In this document: positions 35,364 through 47,191 of the stretch, one piece after another | How the letters are laid out: each line of letters starts with the position of its first letter | Numbering within the stretch: the stretch's first letter is position 1 | From: Omphalotus guepiniiformis | Lineage: Eukaryota > Basidiomycota > Agaricomycetes > Agaricales > Omphalotaceae | Assembly: GCA_028554645.1 (NCBI GenBank) | Contig: JAQOOI010000074.1 | Span: forward strand, 310,001-374,000 | DNA length: 64,000 nt | Reading direction: 5' to 3' | The notes under the pieces: model-generated | Seen by the model: only the letters and a program-made list of their open reading frames with translations | Told to the model about the DNA's origin: nothing | Databases searched by the model: none | Program-made: the position numbers and the translations under genes

Positions 35364-35608
35364 ATCCGACTACGACTTGTTCTCACTTTGACGCCGCACA
35401 AAAAGTAAGTTTTTTGCATCAGACGGTCAAGCCGTGATTGTCACATGACCCCAGACGCGTCAATCAACAACGGCATTCAAAGGACCAGAACCGCGAGACC
35501 GCACTCTTTCGTGAACGTCGTCGTCGGGAAAGGCATCTGTAATATTCAGGGCTTGCACTTTTACCTCTTAAACTCTTCTTACGCTTGAACTGAATCTCGC
35601 TGTCTCAC
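35364..35608. promoter_or_regulatory. Divergent promoter UTP25 / TOP3
   Basis: 245 nt between divergent start codons. An ACGCGT element lies at 35455-35460; this is the core MCB motif bound by MBF-type G1/S regulators in fungi. Confidence 0.5.
35455..35460. promoter_or_regulatory. MCB-like element (ACGCGT)
   Basis: Palindromic ACGCGT about 150 nt upstream of the TOP3 ATG. Cell-cycle control of a DNA-repair topoisomerase would fit, but a single 6-mer can arise by chance. Confidence 0.35.
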
Positions 35609-38600
35609 ATGCCACGCGTGCTATGCGTCGCTGAGAAACCTTCCATATCCAAATCAATTACGCAGATCTTGTCTGGAGGACGATTCAACACTGTAAGTCT
35701 TATTTGACCCATAGATGCACGCACTTAACACGCCAGATGCATTAGCGAAACTCTTCGAATAAGTACATCAAGAACTACGACTTTGATTATGGACCGACTC
35801 GTTCAAACTTCACCGTAACCTGCGTCACAGGCCATTTGGCTGAACATGACTTTTTTGAAACCCATAGAAAGTGGTACTCCTGCGACCCATTCGACTTATT
35901 CGATGCACAGGTTAATATTGTAATCCGCGCTGAGAAGAAAAGCATCGAGACGAATCTGTTTAATGAGGCACGAACTGCGGACACCTTAATGATTTGGACG
36001 GATTGTGATAGGGAGGGTGAACATATTGGTTCAGAAATAGCAAGAGTTTGTAAGAGAGCGAAGAGAAACATTGTTATAAAGAGGGCGCGCTTCAGTGCTA
36101 TCATCGCTCAGTACGTCACGTCTCATTCTCGACTCGAGTGGCGGACAGTAGAACTTGCAACAGGCAGATCCACAACGCGGCACAGCACCCTGTTAATCTG
36201 GACCAGCGACAAGCGGATGCCGTGGAGGCAAGGATGATTCTCGATCTCAAAATAGGTGCCGCATTTACCCGTTTCCAAACGCTATCATTGAAACCCCATA
36301 TCCCGACTCTGGAGTCGTTTGTATCTTACGGTACGGTTACTTGACAACTCCTATGGCTGTAATGTCTCTGACTTCTAATCAGGTCCCTGCCAATTTCCTA
36401 CCCTCGGCTTCGTGGTCTCTCGCTATCAGGAGGTGCAATCGTTCCGACCCGAGCAGTTCTGGTACATTTACCTCTCACTGCTTCGCGCTTCGTCACAAGG
36501 AGAAGAAGAAGAAGTACGCTTTACATGGAGAAGAGGCCATCTTTTCGAAGAGGATATGGCATTGGTTATCTATGAGCACGTCTTGCAAAATCCTGTCGCT
36601 CGCGTCACGAAAGTAGTGAAGAAGGAAACCAAGAAATGGTAAGGTTTGACGAGATGCGTAGTGAACTATTGTGACTAACTGTGTACAGGAAGCCTCTTCC
36701 GCTTACTACAGTAGAACTCCAAAAGGCGGGCTCCCGGCTGCTCAAACTTGCCCCCAAGAAGGTCCTTGATGTGCGTGTAGACCGTTGTCGTTAGTTTGAA
36801 GACCGAGTCTGATTCATGTTACTTAGATCGCGGAAAAACTATATCAGCAAGGTTTTCTTTCGTATCCTCGAACCGAAACGGATCAGTTTGACCCTCAATT
36901 CGACTTTGAGTCCCTAATTGAGAAGCAGACAGCTGACACTGCTTGGGGTGATTTTGCCAGGAGGTTTGTGGCAGTCGAGTTGTTCTATTGCGTTTAAATT
37001 GACGTTTCCATACGTCAGACTTCAGCAGGGCGGTTTCAATACGCCTCGAAGAGGGAAGAATAACGACAAGGCTCATCCACCCATTCATCCTACTGCTCAT
37101 GCGGGAAATCTAACTGGAGATGACAAGAGAGTTTACGAATACATCGCAAGGCGATTTTTGGCGAGTTGCTCCGAAGATGCCATCGGTTCGCAAACAACAG
37201 TAGATGTTGAGTGCGGAGACGAGTCGTTTTATGCCACTGGTAGGAACCGTCATATTTTTGAATCAACCAATGAAATAATGATCGTGATAGGACTCATTGT
37301 GATCGCAAGGAATTATTTGGAAGTCTACCCTTATGACAAGTGGACGGGGAACGTGCTTCCCGCCTTTGTAGAAGGAGAGGTGTTCAACCCGTCCGTTTGC
37401 GAACTAAGGGAAGGGCAAACTACCAAACCGAGCTTGCTAACAGAAGCAGACTTGGTTGCTCTAATGGACAAGAACGGAATTGGTGCGTCTCAGAACGTTG
37501 GAGGGAAGGGTTTGCTGACATCAGTTTAGGGACCGATGCAACTATTGCACAACATATCGATACGATCATTCAGAGGGAATATGTCCTCACGTTCAATGAA
37601 GGCGCGACAAAGTACCTTGTGCCGTCCACACTCGGAATCGGGTTAGTGGAAGGCTACAATAAAGTCGGCTTCGATAAGAGTCTCAGCAAGCCACTGCTGC
37701 GTCGAGAAGTGAGTCTCTGGTGTTGATTTGTTTTGCGTTCTTCATCTCACTAGCGGCGCATGAATTTAGACGGAACGACGGATGGTACAAGTTTGCGAAG
37801 GGACGAGAACCAAATTCGATGTGATTACTCAAGCTATCGAGCAGTATAAGGAGATGTATGTGATCGCTCGTAGAGAGTTCAACAAGGTGGCAGCTGTGAG
37901 TCATCTAGTGTCGGAAAGATGCTTATAAACCAGTGGCTGATTATGGTCTATAGTCTGTCCAACATTATATCGCGCAAGGGGGTGGGGACGCCAACGCAGG
38001 TGGAGGCGCAGGTGGAGGTGGGGGAGGTGGGGGAGGTGGGGGAGGAGGTGGGGGAGGAGGTGGCAATGACGATGGTGGTGGACACGGCGGTGGCAGAGGT
38101 GGCAGGGGTGGTGCTAACCCCAGAGGCCGGGGTACAGGCGGCGGTCGAGGTGGCGGTCGAGGTGGCGGGCTTCCCGCAGGAGGAAGTCACGATGTCGACG
38201 TCGGTGGAGTCGGCAAGACAACTGGTAGACCTCGGGGTAGACCCAGGGGCAGTGGACCATCTTCGCGAGGTCGAAAGCCGCCTGCTTCACCTGATGAAAG
38301 GCCTGATAGTGACATTGAGATCGTTGACGGTAAGCGTCTCTTTCTTCGTTCGCGTCTTTTTGGCTTAATGAAGATACTCAGTCAATTCGTATCCGCCACC
38401 CAAGAAGAGTTCGACATCCGACAGCAACACCCTTTATCCTTCTACGTCTTCGGTCTCTGCGAAACCTGCGTCCCGTACTGGCTCCATACAAAGCACAGGG
38501 AACTTCGGTGAGGTCCTCTGCCAATGCAACATTCCTGCAGCGCAAAGAACCGTCAAGCAAGAGTCTGCTAGCAAGGGCCGGCTTTTCTGGACCTGTGGGA

Positions 38601-39621
38601 ATAACCGTACCTGCAGCTTCTTCCAGTTTGTAGACCCGCCGACAGCTAGTGGATCTGCTGTAGCCTCCACTTCACGAGCTCCATCATACCAAGCTGCTGG
38701 TCCTTCAGGTTCTTCCTCCGATGAGCCGCCCCAATGCGACTGCCACAAGCCGGCTGGTCAGAAAACAGTGGTTAATGATGAAAAAGGTAACAAAGGACGT
38801 GTGTTTTGGAGCTGCGACAGCCGAATTTGCAAGTTCTTTCAATGGAAAGATGATTTGGCATCGTCAGTACCGTCGAAGAGGTCATTCTCAACTGTATGTG
38901 TTCAGACTTATCATTGGTATGATGTCTCTTTACTGACATGAACACAGAGTCAGGTCGACTCTTCGTACGATGATGCAAACGCGCGTCAATGTAATTGCAA
39001 CGTGCCCGGTACTAAACATGTTGTGCAGAAAGAGGGTCAAAATAAGGGTCGCGAATTTTGGAAGTGCGCCGCCGGTCGCTGTGAGTTTTGGGAGTGGAAC
39101 GATGAACCTCCGCGGAAAGGCTCGACACGAAGTACATCAGATGAATGCTACAAGGTGAGTGTGCCGCGGTGGCCATTTTCTACTCACAGGTTACTTAAAC
39201 CGTGTAGTGCGGGAAAACTGGACATTGGGCATCCTGTAAGTCTGTCTTCTGTCGCTGAGGGAAGTTCAAGTTGACCTACGATGTTGTCAGCCTGTCCTAA
39301 TGAGTCAGTAAGCAAGAGGCCTCGCAGCTTTGGTGCTACGGGTGGAAACGCATCTCAAACTGATGTCTGCTTTAAATGCAACAAAGCTGGCCATTGGAGC
39401 TCTGGTTGGTACTTCCACCTACTTTGAAGTCGTTCAAAAAACTTGACTACCAAATCACACAATCAGACTGTCCGAATGGAGCCGACACATCAAGATCGAG
39501 CGGACGAGGTACGACTTCGAAGAGAGGCTCAACTCGCGGTCGAGGCGGTCGAGGACGAGGTAAAACGACGCGCAATACGAAGACTAAATCAGGTTTCAGT
39601 GCTCCCAGTGGACTCTGGTAA
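35609..39621 (+). CDS. TOP3: DNA topoisomerase III (type IA) with GRF and CCHC zinc fingers
   Basis: Type IA topoisomerase that acts with a RecQ helicase to dissolve recombination intermediates. The start MPRVLCVAEKPSISKSI opens the Toprim domain; acidic motif WTDCDREGEHIG. Then HPVNLDQRQADAVEARMILD and PCQFPTLGFVVSRYQEVQSF. The catalytic Tyr lies in GFLSYPRTETDQFD. HPPIHPTAHAG and LMDKNGIG ... TDATIAQHID follow. A poly-Gly/RGG linker leads to three GRF zinc fingers (GRLFWTCGNNRTCSFFQF, GRVFWSCDSRICKFFQW, GREFWKCAAGRCEFWEW). Two CCHC knuckles (CYKCGKTGHWASAC, CFKCNKAGHWSSDC) and an RG-rich tail end at 39621. The domain order matches animal TOP3A more than budding-yeast Top3. Confidence 0.93.
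38020..38054 (+). repeat. G-run tract in TOP3 with G-quadruplex potential
   Basis: Four GGGGG runs (38020-38024, 38029-38033, 38038-38042, 38050-38054) with short loops, inside the poly-Gly linker codons. Confidence 0.75.
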
Positions 39622-39938
39622 TCAACATCATACATGACTTGCCATAGATAATGCATCGTATTTCTGTATAATAGTGGGAGATTGCTCCCGTTTGGTTTTC
39701 ATACGCAGGTTTACATTAACGGTCAGGCGGGACATCACTCCACCTAGTTTACTATATAGCTTCTGTCAACATTTTGCATGCCCTTCTCATTACTCAAAAG
39801 TGCTCTGCCTAGCTTGGAGGCTCGCTCATCAAGAATTCGAATGCGCACGGACGGTTTAATTTTGCACGCTTGTTGTGAATTATTGTATACTTTCTCTCAA
39901 TATATACATTGACGAGTTAGCTTTTTTATCGCATTTGT
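39622..39938. other. Convergent 3' flanks of TOP3 and Ohr copy 1
   Basis: Non-coding. From about 39795 onward it belongs to the Ohr direct duplication (shared block around ctctgcctagcttggagg). Confidence 0.5.
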
Positions 39939-40650
39939 TCATACCTTTGACACATTCACTACAGCACCACTTTTCAAGATACGGCTATACGGGCAGAACT
40001 ACTCAGAGCATTGGCATATGGTTATTGAATGGCAAGAAAACCTGTGCTAACCTCGCTTCCAGCTTTCAAGAGCTCGTCATCAACGCCCTCCACTTTCAGG
40101 TCAATTGCGATACCAAACCCAGGCATGCCTTCGGTCTCTCCGATATGAACATCGGCGTGAACTTTGGCATTTTTGGCCATTTCCGATTTGCCCGTCTGGG
40201 AAGCTACGGCTTGAATAGCACCAAGGAAACACGCTATTTGAGACCGGTATCAATCTGACATGTAGGGCAGAGCGCATAGAGAAGAAAATACGTACCAGAG
40301 TACCCCATCGCAAGAAGCTGTTCGGGATTCTCCCCTTTACCAGTTCCACCCAACTCTTTTGGCACGGCGAGTTGAAGTTTCAAGTCATCAGAGCTCACTT
40401 CGCCATTCCATCCTGCGCCTTGGGCTACGGCTTTCGCGGTGTACTGTATACATATGCACCAATTAAGTGCTGACTAAAAAGCTCCAGACTTTCTTGCTAC
40501 CTTGTGGTTCTTCAAAATTACCAACGTTCTTGAATGCGCTCTAAGCGATACGTTCGAAAGAGAGCGCGAAACTGTGGTCAAGGCAGTTTGTGAGCGGATG
40601 AGCATGGGTAAATGTAGAAGCAGGAAACCTGTACCTGACCTACTTAAGCA
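39795..40650. repeat. Direct duplication, unit 1 (Ohr gene with 3' flank)
   Basis: Matches 48650-49550 in the same orientation, including introns and 3' flank. The 3' flanks share ctctgcctagcttggagg and ttgttcatacctttgacaca. Similarity fades just upstream of each gene's start. Confidence 0.85.
39939..40605 (-). CDS. Ohr/OsmC-family peroxiredoxin-like protein, copy 1
   Basis: Thiol peroxidase of the Ohr/OsmC fold, reducing organic hydroperoxides. The start MLIRSQTALTTVSRSL gives a Ser/Arg-rich, likely mitochondrial presequence. LKNHK is joined by an intron to YTAKAVAQGAGWNGEVSSDD. Then NPEQLLAMGYS joined to ACFLGAIQAVAS gives the first catalytic Cys; AKVHADVHIGETEGMPGFGI and KVEGVDDELLKAG follow. 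The last exon has FCPYSRILKSGAVVNVSKV with the second Cys (CPYS), stop at 39939. All exons are open, so it appears functional. It is about 85-90 percent identical to copy 2 by eye. Confidence 0.85.
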
Positions 40651-41364
40651 GATCCAGATGTTAATATGAGTGCAGAGGATGCGAAAGGATTTCCGTTGCT
40701 CAAAGTCTACACAGCATACCCTAATTTGGTAACTAATTGGTAAAAGTGTTTACGCTCACCCAATGATATCTATATTTCTTACACTAATCATTGGATATGA
40801 TCAGATCTTTTCAATTTCACTCGCGGGCTACAAGCGGCTCAGAGTCTCGGGTCCTCATGCATTCTCCATACGCTGCGGATACACGGCCTGGACAGTGGAC
40901 AGTGTGCCAGAGCATTGTGGATGTTGTTCTGCATTGATGTTATACTCTCAAATTAACGAATACTTTGTTCAGTTCGATGAATTCAATGAGCCCGGCCGCG
41001 ATGGTATGCACTTGCTATCAACTTGCTAATTGGTTCTACTAGTTACTGATCATGACTGCAGGTCAATCTCTTCTGAGCTTCAATAATCCTTCTTTCAAAC
41101 GGCGCTATACTCATCATGATTCAGGGCTATGATTACCGACATGGCCGTTTTCGGGGAAAGAACTTCAATGCCAATAAACAAGAGACCAAGGTCAACAGAA
41201 AGCCTCACAAACACCGATGAGCACCGACCACACTAGTACAGACAGGCTCATGGCAGGAACACGCAGAACCTATAATAAGGCTAGTCAAGCCAGCAATTAT
41301 CGCCTGATTCGAGCGCGTCCATCGGGTCCGACCTCCTTATCGCATACATGTCTTATTCACCAGT
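40606..41364. other. Intergenic, no supported gene
   Basis: Lies between Ohr copy 1 and the gene relic of the left inverted-repeat arm. The stretch after about 41.1 kb may be further decayed exons of that relic, but its counterpart would lie beyond 64 kb and cannot be compared. Confidence 0.4.
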
Positions 41365-41750
41365 GATTTCTACACCTCTCAATGCATCTATGTCATATTT
41401 TCACCGCACATGCCTTTGGGTAGTGATTTCGCCGCGTTCAATAACGACACTGCAGACGCGGTGTGTTTACCTACTTCTACAATCAACTAGGGCCGAACTT
41501 GATGCAATCAACATTACCGGCGATGGACTTTTGAGACTCTTTGTCCATGTCGATGTGGTCTACCACGTCGCAAAGGTTTGAGTGCATGTTACATACCTAG
41601 GTTCTCTGATAAACATATGCTTATGCTCCTCATTTTAGGGAAAACGACTGGAGCACGTATTTGTGAGCGTTCGGCCCGAACAATCCTAATCTTCAACACC
41701 TTGCGCCAGCAGCGCTACTGTGATCATTGTATCAGAACCTTGAAATGATA
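41365..41750 (+). pseudogene. Relic of the unidentified gene found intact at 63.6-64 kb
   Basis: Matches the gene at 63592-64000 in inverted orientation: GSDFAAFNNDTADAVCLPTS is nearly identical. The frame then hits a TAG where the other copy has CAG. A short deletion and a 9-nt insertion carrying a TGA follow, and the last exon lacks 12 nt. The splice boundary (TTTTAG before ggaaaacgactgg) is retained. A clear pseudogene of the left arm. Confidence 0.8.
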
Positions 41751-42419
41751 CATGTCATTGAGATCAATGGGATTTTGCTCTGCAGCGACCGGCTACCGCA
41801 ATTCTGGGACCGCAATTCTGGATTTAAGTGCGCTCATTTCGATCGGTCAAGGCTGGAGTTCGCTTCGGTGTGTATTTTTCAACACAGTGTAACCCTGTCT
41901 CGCCCTCTCTTCATGTTCTTAGGTAATAAACTCGAATGACAACGGGAGAATGAACTGGTATCATCTAGCGGCCATGTCCATGGATCGCTAATGAAAACAC
42001 TAGTATGGTCTTCGTATTGATACCCGTAATAGGTCTCGTATGATGTCCGACAGTCTCACATAGCTCAAGAAGTTCACTGAATACGTCAGAAAGGATTCAA
42101 CATCGAACGAGAGAAAACTTGTAACTACGGCATGAAATAAGACTACTGGATATCATACCCTGCAGACTTCAATGTGTATATATCAAGCAGACACGGACTG
42201 TAAGAAAGCGCAAAAGTAGCAGGTTTTTGAAGTGTACAATGTAAAGAAGGGAGACTTGGGAATTGAATGAGAACTCGCAGACAGGTGATATAGAAAAAGA
42301 CATGTTGGTTCTACGAGGGCAGGAATGGGCTAGACAACGTTATGGGAAAAAAAGCGGAGTTAACGAATATCCATTCACATTCACTGCGGCGGCGAGAAAA
42401 ATCAATGACCGGCTGAAAC

Positions 42420-45400
42420 TCAAGAATAGGCGCTCACCATGAAATACATCCTTCCTGCTTGTCCTGGGTGGAGCGGCTTATACTGTGAAGCCGAACCACC
42501 ACTGCCGCCAGAGGAAACAGACACCGTCTCAGACGGCTGAACACCTGGATCATAATGGTTTTTTGCCCTTGAACAAACGATGTCGGCGTCTGCCAACACA
42601 GATATTAGTTACACGTCTTCACGAGCGAACATTAACGCACAATAGACAGGAGCGGGTATCGACACAGAACGGGTTGATCGTGCATACACATGGCAGAGTG
42701 TATACGCGAATGATTGAAGCGCGTCAGCACTGAGAAATACGGTCAAAACGACGAATTGGACTGAAAAGCATGCAGTACTAACGTGAACTTGTTATCCTGG
42801 ACGTGGCAAGGGTGAATATTATATATGAAGCTTTAAAAGATAGTAAGTACTCACATCATGAAGAACCTGTGCGGTGACCGTCAAAATACGAATATTAGCT
42901 CAATCGAAAAACGTACCGAGTAATGCGCTGATCTACTTGTTCCCAATAACCCTCCGTGGCTCTGGAGATAGAAGTCGAATTCAAGGGGGTGCGTAATGCC
43001 CTGGTCTGCCACTGTTCCAGCAGGACAGTTACCACTCTTATCCGCTTTCGCGTCAGGCGGAAACATGCTGTTACCAATTGTCCAGATACTGGAGTGGAGA
43101 ACGACCAGTTATGATGGCTCACCGATAGTGGTGTCGCTTTCCGACGACGATGAAGGTAATCAATGGTGAGATTCCTAGATCTTTGCAGGTGTCTGGAGTG
43201 GGTATCAATTTTTAGATCGCATAGCTTCACTAAAAACTGAATGCTGACCCTTCAAAATGGCCAATTCTGAGCGTACAAGGAAATTGATGATGAGTCTTTG
43301 CTTGAACTGTAGCCTGAAGAAATCACCTTTTACCATGACCTCCTTGAATTGTCCTTCAGAGACACCGTCTATATGTGTGTGATTTAGAGCACTTGAGAAA
43401 TCAACGAAAAAGGTTTTCAACTTTACCTCTGAGGAATACCAACCGCTTAGGGTGAAGAGGCGTCTTCTTCTCTACATCTCTTCTGTGCCCAATGTATCTT
43501 TGCAATAACTCCTGGAAAGAGCATGAGCACTAGAGCTTTACAAGAGCTACAACACAACACACCTTGCTCATGGCTGCAAGGTCCTGGATGATTTCTACCC
43601 GAGAAGTCTGGGCCCTCGACGTCGCCACGTACTTCGCCGCGTACGTATCTATGCTGCCCACTACTGCAGTGAACGAGGGCGCGTCAGAACCTGGAGCTGG
43701 GTGCATCACATCGGCTCCTTGAGAATGTAGAATGTGTTGATTCAGCGACATATACAATATGAATTGAAACAATCGTACCCATTATGATTGTAGGGTTCTG
43801 TGGGTCAACCAGAAAAGATTGATTCGCTGAGTCCGGAATGACATTGACACCCCCAAGCTTAGGATTTACTCTACAAGCGGAATTCAATAAAGATAACAGA
43901 CTTTGTGAATTCAACCTACTTCAAGCAGACATTTGCCCAATACTGCATCTTCGCCCTTGAACAGGCCGAAGCCTTGAGACATTGCGTCGCAACGCCAACC
44001 TTCACAAACAATAAGGCATATATGATTTTAGGCCAATAAGCAGAAACCATACCGTAACGTCCCCAAAGCTTATAATTGCAACCTCAGTTGAAGTATTGGC
44101 CTGATGTAAGAAGGAAAGAAACTTACTGCTTGACCGCTCGATATATATCGTTACCACCGTCGGGAAGAATGACCAGAAGCAGCTCAGGTGGCTTTTGATT
44201 TTTGTTCATACACTTCTGACCAGCACGCTTGATATGCTACAATTCGACACAGCAATCAGACATTGAAAGTTAAACCGACGACGACACGAAGATAAAAACA
44301 TGAGGCCTTACATCAGCAACGCTTCCCTGTCCGTTTGCATACTCGATGGTTGGATCCGTTTCGAGCACCCTCATACCTGTTCATCAAAATTAGTAACAAT
44401 ACATAACACAAACAGCTGCTACGAATGCGGATGAACACTTACCAACACTTTGGCAGCCTTGGATGAAATCCTTTACAACTGTCATTGCATTCCGCATGTT
44501 GAATCGATTTTGCGTTTCAAACACAATCACCATCCAGCGGCTAATGGTAACTGGCTGAATGAAATGTTTGTCCATCATATTCCAGGATCCATATCTCGGT
44601 ACCTGATTTATGCGTAAACCTCTGCACCATCCTTAGCACTGAGAACTTAATACTCACAACAACGGGCTGCTTGCTCGTATTTCCGTATTTGAGTTTCGGT
44701 GGCGGAATGACTCTTACATCTATATCCGAAGGGAAGTCATTGGTATCGACAGTCATTCCAAAGCTCTTCATATATTCAGACTGTCCGTATCCAAGAATCT
44801 GCAAAAGGGCGAGAATCACTTCTCTAAAACGAGGAGAATTAAACCAAGACTGACCGCAAGACCATTCTGAATACTCTCCAGCCTCTGTGCTGGCCTCTTG
44901 GTCGAAAACTCGACCATGGCCTTCGTTACTTCAGGAGGAATCTCCCGCCGTGAAAGTTGGCCGGGTAGAACAGTGCATCGTTCAAGAGGTATTGCCGCGC
45001 CCGAAGCAGTCTATGAAAGGCAGGAATTACAATCAACAAGTATGTAATCCTTGGTGGAGAATTACCTCCGCACAAACCAACCCCGGATGTTCGAGCGGTC
45101 TGTTCGACTGCTTTCGAAAGTATTCTGCCACCGAAGTCGTTTTCCCATCCCGTGACTTGAAAGTCAAATCTCGTGCGCTCTTTGCCGTCAACTTGTGGAC
45201 TGTGACAATGCGTTCTGGGGTGTTCGGAGTCGCGCCTTTGACAGAAATACGAATCCCAGAGATGAACTTTTGCAACCTTACTCGGTATCGATCACTAAAT
45301 CCAGCCTCAGGCGACAAAGATCGAGGGTTATTGGTCCCGAAAAAGTCCAAGGCGAGTGAGATCAGCGGCCCGGGTCGATAAAACATGCCGGTAGATATAT

Positions 45401-46968
45401 CGACATTGATCAGCATTCTTCCAGCTGCGGGACGGACGGACTGGAAATAACCTCGCCACAGCTCTAGGCCATGGCCAATAGCTCGCTTCTCCGCGGTGTC
45501 GGTGAAAAAGGATCGTGAGTTGAACGGATACTGCATCGTAGGCGCCATACGGATGATGACGTTCATAGCCTAGAGGCAAATTTCAGCGATACGGCACTTA
45601 AGTACCTTAAGTACTTGGACAAAGACTTACAGTAATTGCAGTCAAGACTCGCTCATCTTGCGATTGCTGTCCATTTACAAAGCGTTGGAGTACTCTATAC
45701 AAACTTCGTCAGTTGCCTAGTTGACACACCCAACATAAATACGTACTCGGGGTTGATTTCTGCCACTTTCGTGATTCGAATTTTGTACACAGGGGGCGGT
45801 TTATCTCTCGCCGACTGGCCATTGCGAGCCAAGGCAACGTCAAACTTTTTTCAGTTAGCACGAATGATTACTGTAAGGCCAATATAAAGTTGCTCACTTC
45901 GCCGGCTTTTGTAGGACCAAGGTCGATCTCATGGGACCTTCAATTCAGTGACATTAACAGAGAGACTCTTTGGATAGGAAGAAAACACACATGAAAAGAT
46001 TCTTTTTACCGTCATAGGCACCTGCAGGATGAAACTCTGGGCGCGATTGCAGTTCTTTCATAAGCTGCATATTGAAGCGTATCGGATATGTCTTATTGCC
46101 AGATAACATCGCTGGTTCCAGTCATTATCAGCCTCGCTCGGAAGCTTAGGACACGGTTTGTATCACATACCAACTGCAAAGGACGGAATATGAAACGATC
46201 ACTTTAGTAGAAGAATTACAGCACGTACCATCGTAGTGGTGAATAAGGCTGGTCGGTATAGACGTAACACATGCGTTGACTGACACACGCATACGTTCGC
46301 CCGCAGTGCCATAGCCCGGTCGCTTCACGCCAACGGTCGTAACATGCTCTTCATTTCACATGAAATGACACCAAAAAACAGAAAAGTCAGATTTCACGTA
46401 AAGTAGTCCATGAGATCCTTTCATGGTCAAACCGGCAGGCCTCGACAAAGAAAACGGCATATTGAAGAAAAGGTTACATTGACATACCTGCGACAGACGT
46501 TGTACCGCCCAATCCTTGAGCATCTCTCCCATCTCCTGGAGCACCTCTCCCACGTCCTGGAGTACTTCTCCCACTGCCACCTTGGCCCCCTCTGCCACCT
46601 CTTTCACCGCCACCTCTTCCACCACCACGATCCCAACCTCGAGCGCCTCTCCCTATGCCACCTTGACCCCCTCTGACACCTCTTTCACCGTCGCCTCTTC
46701 CACCACGATCCAAACCTCGAGCACCTCTCCCATCTCCTCGAGCACCACCTTGACCCCCTCTACCACCTTGACCCCCTCTGACACCTCTTTCACCGTCGCC
46801 TCTTCCACCACGATCCAAACCTCGAGCACCACCTTGACCCCCTCTACCACCTCTTTCACCGCCACCTCTTCCGCCACCTCTTCCGCCACCACCTCTTCCA
46901 CCACCACGATCCGAACCTCGAGCACCTCTTCCTCGAGCGTTTCCTTCGCCAGAAAAATGTGATTGCAT
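42420..46968 (-). CDS. Argonaute, copy A
   Basis: Small-RNA-guided silencing nuclease. The start [15 protein letters not shown] opens a long RGG tail of about 150 residues. Then N-domain ([20 protein letters not shown]), linker ([20 protein letters not shown]), PAZ region and linker 2 ([20 protein letters not shown]). Mid ([38 protein letters not shown]) and PIWI follow. The slicer tetrad is visible: Asp in MGADVMHP, Glu in [10 protein letters not shown], Asp in [11 protein letters not shown], His in [11 protein letters not shown]. Microexons at 44053-44068 (16 nt), 42855-42866 (12 nt) and 42783-42796 (14 nt) are required. An extra G before the usual stop (RMYFM) adds VSAYS to the C-terminus. 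Otherwise all exons read open. Confidence 0.92.
46510..46960 (-). repeat. RGG-coding minisatellite in Argonaute A
   Basis: Tandem Arg-Gly units; the block [20 protein letters not shown] occurs twice about 34 codons apart, pointing to internal tandem duplication. The antisense strand gives a Thr/Ser/Pro-rich open frame that is a shadow. Confidence 0.85.
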
Positions 46969-47090
46969 CTTCGAAGGTGAACACGTTAAGTCGATGTATG
47001 CAGGATGTAGTAGGAGAGCAAGCTATCCTTCTTCAAGGTAAGTGCTTAAGTACTTGAAATGGGCCCGCACTAGGCATGCGTGGTACGACA
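46969..47090 (-). promoter_or_regulatory. Promoter-proximal region of Argonaute A
   Basis: Shares TACTACAT-CTGCATACATC and the AAGCACTTAC block with the region upstream of Argonaute B; similarity ends near 47075. Confidence 0.5.
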
Positions 47091-47191
47091 GCCTAATACG
47101 TTACTCGATGACTCGTAGATGTTTGCCTAATTTGTTACTCGATGACTCGTAGATGTCAGCCTAACTCGTTACTCGATGACCCGTAGATATA
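47091..47191. repeat. Three tandem copies of a 34-bp repeat upstream of Argonaute A
   Basis: Units start at 47091, 47125 and 47159; each contains ttactcgatgac(t/c)cgtaga. It lies about 120-220 bp before the ATG at 46968. No counterpart is seen upstream of Argonaute B. Confidence 0.85.

Larger units (their letters stand above)
41365..47075. repeat. Inverted duplication, left arm
   Basis: Inverted match to 58370-64000, covering the gene relic, intergenic DNA (for example the ctgcggtagcc block near 41795), the whole Argonaute gene with its introns, and about 100 nt of promoter (TACTACAT-CTGCATACATC). Confidence 0.85.

Noticed and set aside
37948..38190. Minus-strand Thr/Ser/Pro-rich frame
   Set aside because: Antisense of the poly-Gly linker of TOP3.
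46516..46962. Plus-strand Thr/Ser/Pro-rich frame of 148 codons
   Set aside because: Antisense of the RGG repeat of Argonaute A; no start context or exon partner.
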